Below are positions 17,135 to 20,361 of a stretch of DNA of 20,361 nucleotides, piece after piece. Positions within the stretch are counted from its first letter, which is position 1. Each line of letters opens with the position of its first letter. A program made the translations under genes and the position numbers. The DNA is from a virus. Below the pieces are notes generated by a model. It did not search any database, had not been told where the DNA came from, and saw only the letters and a program-made list of their open reading frames with translations. The stretch is from the IMG/VR virus record IMGVR_UViG_3300042549_005421, positions 1 to 20,361 of that record; one strand, given 5' to 3'.

Positions 17135-17154
17135 GGGGATACTTTTGTACCCCC
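17135..17154 (-). terminator. Short hairpin between sheath and HAD genes
   Basis: On the minus strand GGGGGTAC, a loop AAAA, and GTATCCCC form an 8-bp stem with one G-U pair and four consecutive G-C pairs, unusual in so AT-rich a genome. It is followed by TTTAATT, only a weak T-tract. It lies 16 nt after the sheath TAA and 14 nt before the HAD ATG. It may partly terminate sheath transcripts or protect their 3' ends while letting some transcription through. The stem itself is clear; its strength as a terminator is uncertain. Confidence 0.6.
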
Positions 17155-17170
17155 ATTAAATTTATTATTT

Positions 17171-20100
17171 TTAGATATTTTCAAACGAAGCACCTGTTGG
17201 TGTGATGAAAAACTCAATATCGATGAACTCAAGAGATTTTGTAGGTTTTAAGTAAATTTTACCAACTAATCTGTTAGAGTCTAAATCTTCAGGTGTTGAA
17301 GATACTGTTACACGAAAATCATAAAGACCTCTATCTCTTCTGATTGAGTCTAAAATAGGATTAACACTATCTAGAAATTGTTGTCTCACTATTTGATCAT
17401 TTTGTTCAAATAACAATCTTACAGCTACCGCTGAAATCAACTTACGAGCTTGAAGTAATAATCTTCTAACATTCAATCTATTAAGTGCTGTGTCCGCAAC
17501 TTGTAAAGTTTTATTACCCCAAATTACAGTTCCAACATCAGAGAAAGTTGCGATAGGGTTGATTCTACCTTGATACAACGTATCTCTATCAGTTTGTGTA
17601 AGTTTTTGTCTAGCTTTGATTGAGTTTACAAGACCTCTTGTGTAACCCGCTGATGCGAACCAAGGGAATGAAATGTTGTCAGTCAATGCTAAGTTTCTAC
17701 AAACCTCACCTGTTGGTGGTAAGTAAATTTGTGTATTGTTAACGGTATCACGAACTAATATCCAAGGATAATAAGTTGAGGTATAGTTAGAGTCAATTCC
17801 TGTGTTGTCTAGATTATCAACCGCTTCTTGAGAATAAATAATGTCTTGAGGGTTAGTTGCATCAGGTGTAAACATTTTATAGTCAGGTGTTGTTGCAATA
17901 TAAACTGAGTCAGCTCTTGAAAATTGAATCATATCAATTGATTCCTCAACAAGATTTGAATTATTTACATAGTCAATACTTGATGTTGCAAACACATTAA
18001 TGTTTGTAGATTCAGGATTTGAAAATGTTAGGATACCAAGTAAATAAGCATAATAATCAGTGTTTGCAAAATCTTGGGTATTATTTTGAACTGTAATTCT
18101 TTTAAATAACCCTTCACCTGTCGCATTTGGATATCTTGAAGATGGAGAAGATCCCGCCAAATAACCCTGAGAACCTAATTGGAATCTGTCTTCATTTGTT
18201 CTCCATTCTCTGTATATATCCCATCCGTCAAAACCTCCTGCAAAACATAAAGTAAATTTTCTTGAGAAAATGAAGTAATAAGGATTTTCTTGTGTTTCAG
18301 GGTCTTCTCTAAATTCTGCAACACCACATTCAAACGCCGTTTGACCACTTGCTAATGAAGTAGTTGATATCGTAACTACAGTAGCTCCTGAATCCATATG
18401 GAATCCTTTACTTATAATATTCCAAGGTTGTCCTTCAACACTTGGATCACTAATCCAATTAGTTGGATTTTGTTTTCCCTTGTAAGTTAAAAAAGATTCA
18501 TCAATACCAAATTGTGTTGAGAAACCTAAATAACTTCTTCTAACTATATCGCCAGCAGATTGTACTGGAGCACCACCGGTACTAGAACCGAAAGGTGGGT
18601 TTGCAATTACTTCACCAGGGAAATAATATTTTGTTTTAAATTTAGGATAAGGTGATGGATAAAGATCATAATCTTGATATTCTCTTTGTGTATAACCATA
18701 GAATCCACAAGGTAGAGCATCTATTGGTGCCTCATCAGACATTTCAACCATAACATATTTAGAAATTAATGCGAACTCCCCATTTGATGACCCAATTTTT
18801 TTACCGATAAAATTATTTGAGTCCGGATCCATATTACAATTTGTAAATTTCTCAATTACAACGGGATTTGCATCAGTATCAAAGAAATCTCTAACAAAAA
18901 CATCAAAAGACATATTATTGAAGGATAAATTTGCAATTGACACTTTAACTTCAGTATTTGCAGAATCACCATCAGATATTGATATAAATTTGAATAATTT
19001 ATAAACTTTATTACCTCTTAACTCTGAAACCAAATATGGTGTTTCAGGAGACTGATATCTTTCCAAATTATATGCGATAGATGATGTGTTTTGACTTCTC
19101 GCGTCAGGTAGTGCTATTAAATCACAATTCAATCCTCTAATATATCCTTGATTATATGCGTAATTTAGTGATCCTAAATATGATTCTTCAACATAAATTG
19201 GGACTTCAAATCTTGATTTTCCAAAATTATCAACACCTAATACTTTTGTAATATATTTTGAAGAAGATGATAATAGAGATGTTTCAAATGAGAAGACATC
19301 ATTATCTTTAGTAACTCCCGATAATAAAAAAGTTGCAAAAGGTGATTTTGAAATTTCAGAATATTGTCCAGTACAAATTAATTGTAAATCATTTGGAACC
19401 CAAGCATTGTTATTATCGTAATCAATTCCCACTTGATAAATTGGTCCATGATTAATACTTGAGGAACTATTTGTAAATAAAGAGATTCCTCTCGAACGAA
19501 TAGTTGCGACAACCATATTATTAAACTCACTATAAGCACTACCTGTAAATGTATAAGAATTACCTATAACCGTACCTGTAAATGTGTTAGACGAACCTGA
19601 AGTTAAACTTGATACAACATAATAAAATGAATATCCCGAATAATTATCTGTCAAAGAATTGTTATTTTCAAATTCAAAATTTGCATAATACCAAACATCA
19701 TTACTATCTGCAGTTAAATCATTTCGAGTAAAATTGGGTTCACAACCATATTGACTTTCTATTACCGAGTATTGACTAGTAATATTAAAATATTCTGGTT
19801 CAGGGATTGACCCATAAATTACTGCAGTAGTTGCTGAAGTTGATGGTGAGTTCATCACCGCACCCAAATAAGAATTAAAATCATCTTGTAATGTCGATAT
19901 TGAACCATCTTGTTGTCTGTATTGCGTGGTAAATGATGAAGTAACTTCAGTCGGTAACGAACCTGAAATAAATTCAACAACACCTAATAATGAATTACCT
20001 GTAAATGTTGCTGAAAATGATGTTCCTGAGGATGGATCTCCAATTGTTGTTGGATCAACATTTGAAGTAACATTAAGAGACCAAGAAGGTCCTGCGTCAT

Positions 20101-20361
20101 ACCCCGATAGACCAAGTATTCTTGTTACAAATAATTGATTTGATTGTTGTAGATATGATTTGGCGATATAAGCCGCCTCATACTTAGGTATTTGAGTATT
20201 GTAAAATTTAGTAGGTTGGGTTCCTCCAAAATAGGCTTGGAACTCATCATAATTAGTTATGAATACCGGTTCAAATGCCGGTCCTTTAATTGTTTCTCCA
20301 ACAAGACCTAATGTAGTTACCCCTACACTTTGGGCTACGAAAGATAAGTCCGTTTCAGATG
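17171..20361 (-). CDS. 18: Tail sheath protein, T4 gp18 family (N terminus beyond window)
   Basis: The reading frame is open to the window edge (first full codon at 20359), giving 1062 visible residues. Near the visible N terminus is VGVTTLGLVGETIKGPAFEP, then ITNYDEFQAYFG, the usual sheath opening (T4: 'VG...G..ETIKGP'). The C terminus has the conserved sheath core: INPIATFSDVGTVIWGNKTL, LNRLNVRRLLLQARKLI, RGLYDFRV, and a closing strand LEFIDIEFFITP. Another family site is YLPPTGEVCRNLALTD. T4 gp18 is 659 aa; the extra 400 or more residues lie in the middle (roughly visible residues 160-700) and are Ser/Asn/Tyr-rich, probably surface-exposed insertions on the outside of the sheath. The sheath contracts to drive the tube through the host envelope. 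An internal TTG at 19867 could look like a start, but homology upstream shows it is not. The gene ends in TAA and is followed by a hairpin. Confidence 0.93.
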   Translation of the reverse strand, partial: SETDLSFVAQSVGVTTLGLVGETIKGPAFEPVFITNYDEFQAYFGGTQPTKFYNTQIPKYEAAYIAKSYLQQSNQLFVTRILGLSGYDAGPSWSLNVTSNVDPTTIGDPSSGTSFSATFTGNSLLGVVEFISGSLPTEVTSSFTTQYRQQDGSISTLQDDFNSYLGAVMNSPSTSATTAVIYGSIPEPEYFNITSQYSVIESQYGCEPNFTRNDLTADSNDVWYYANFEFENNNSLTDNYSGYSFYYVVSSLTSGSSNTFTGTVIGNSYTFTGSAYSEFNNMVVATIRSRGISLFTNSSSSINHGPIYQVGIDYDNNNAWVPNDLQLICTGQYSEISKSPFATFLLSGVTKDNDVFSFETSLLSSSSKYITKVLGVDNFGKSRFEVPIYVEESYLGSLNYAYNQGYIRGLNCDLIALPDARSQNTSSIAYNLERYQSPETPYLVSELRGNKVYKLFKFISISDGDSANTEVKVSIANLSFNNMSFDVFVRDFFDTDANPVVIEKFTNCNMDPDSNNFIGKKIGSSNGEFALISKYVMVEMSDEAPIDALPCGFYGYTQREYQDYDLYPSPYPKFKTKYYFPGEVIANPPFGSSTGGAPVQSAGDIVRRSYLGFSTQFGIDESFLTYKGKQNPTNWISDPSVEGQPWNIISKGFHMDSGATVVTISTTSLASGQTAFECGVAEFREDPETQENPYYFIFSRKFTLCFAGGFDGWDIYREWRTNEDRFQLGSQGYLAGSSPSSRYPNATGEGLFKRITVQNNTQDFANTDYYAYLLGILTFSNPESTNINVFATSSIDYVNNSNLVEESIDMIQFSRADSVYIATTPDYKMFTPDATNPQDIIYSQEAVDNLDNTGIDSNYTSTYYPWILVRDTVNNTQIYLPPTGEVCRNLALTDNISFPWFASAGYTRGLVNSIKARQKLTQTDRDTLYQGRINPIATFSDVGTVIWGNKTLQVADTALNRLNVRRLLLQARKLISAVAVRLLFEQNDQIVRQQFLDSVNPILDSIRRDRGLYDFRVTVSSTPEDLDSNRLVGKIYLKPTKSLEFIDIEFFITPTGASFENI

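Noticed and set aside
17171-19867. Sheath gene starting at a TTG at 19867
   Set aside because: The same frame stays open to the window edge and encodes recognisable gp18 N-terminal motifs upstream, so the TTG is internal.
19541-20010. Repeated ACCTGTAAATGT string in the sheath gene (three copies)
   Set aside because: The copies encode the short peptide TFTG in beta-rich, Ser/Thr-rich stretches. Spacing is irregular and the match does not extend, so it is not a supported DNA repeat.
19926-20138. 70-codon open frame on the plus strand
   Set aside because: Antisense to the N-terminal part of the sheath gene, whose frame is clearly homologous to gp18 through this region.
1-20361. Recoded genetic code (as in some large gut phages)
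   Set aside because: TAA, TAG and TGA each end at least one gene with normal neighbours, and no in-frame stop interrupts the long genes.
1-20361. tRNA genes, CRISPR arrays or insertion sequences
   Set aside because: Non-coding gaps are all under 100 bp and contain only hairpins and AT-rich boxes; no cloverleaf, direct-repeat array or transposase was seen.

Overview
This window is a tail-assembly block from the genome of a large, AT-rich, contractile-tailed (T4-like, myovirus-type) bacteriophage. Every gene I can support is on the minus strand, so the transcription order runs from high to low coordinates. The host is probably a member of the Bacteroidota. The support is indirect: the starts I inspected lack Shine-Dalgarno sequences and sit behind A/T-rich leaders, and base composition is very AT-rich. 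TAA, TAG and TGA all occur as gene ends with no in-frame stops inside genes, so the normal bacterial code is used and there is no stop-codon recoding.

Layout in transcription order: (1) an oversized tail sheath protein (T4 gp18 family), cut at its N terminus by the window edge (17171-20361); (2) a short hairpin; (3) a HAD-fold phosphatase-like protein (16290-17120), the only obviously enzymatic gene here; (4) a 96-bp leader with late-promoter-like boxes; (5) the tail tube protein (gp19 family, 15705-16193); (6) a very strong intrinsic terminator whose T-run ends 4 nt before the next start codon; (7) a gp26-type baseplate/chaperone protein (14878-15621), overlapped in the +1 frame by (8) a hidden 59-codon gene (14739-14918) that looks like the second half of a tail-assembly-chaperone pair; (9) a 607-aa tape measure protein (12873-14696); (10) a 1685-aa baseplate/tube-initiator-like protein with an embedded OmpA-like domain (7764-12821); (11) a 107-aa LysM/gp53-like baseplate protein (7441-7764); (12) a roughly 2435-aa baseplate hub-like protein with an IPT/TIG domain near its C terminus (144-7451); (13) the first 34 codons of an unknown gene (1-103).

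The order sheath, tube, chaperone, tape measure, baseplate/hub matches how contractile tails are built: chaperones load the tape measure, the hub and baseplate nucleate the tube, and the sheath polymerises around it. Genes 10 to 12 are joined by overlapping start/stop codons and probably translationally coupled. The terminator after the tube gene and the AT-rich boxes (TATTTATA/TATAAATA) near several starts suggest that the very abundant sheath and tube proteins are made in excess over the low-copy chaperone, tape measure and baseplate proteins.

The points most worth following up are the hidden chaperone ORF, the OmpA-like domain inside a baseplate protein, the very large hub protein, the HAD enzyme placed between sheath and tube, and the attenuator-like terminator.
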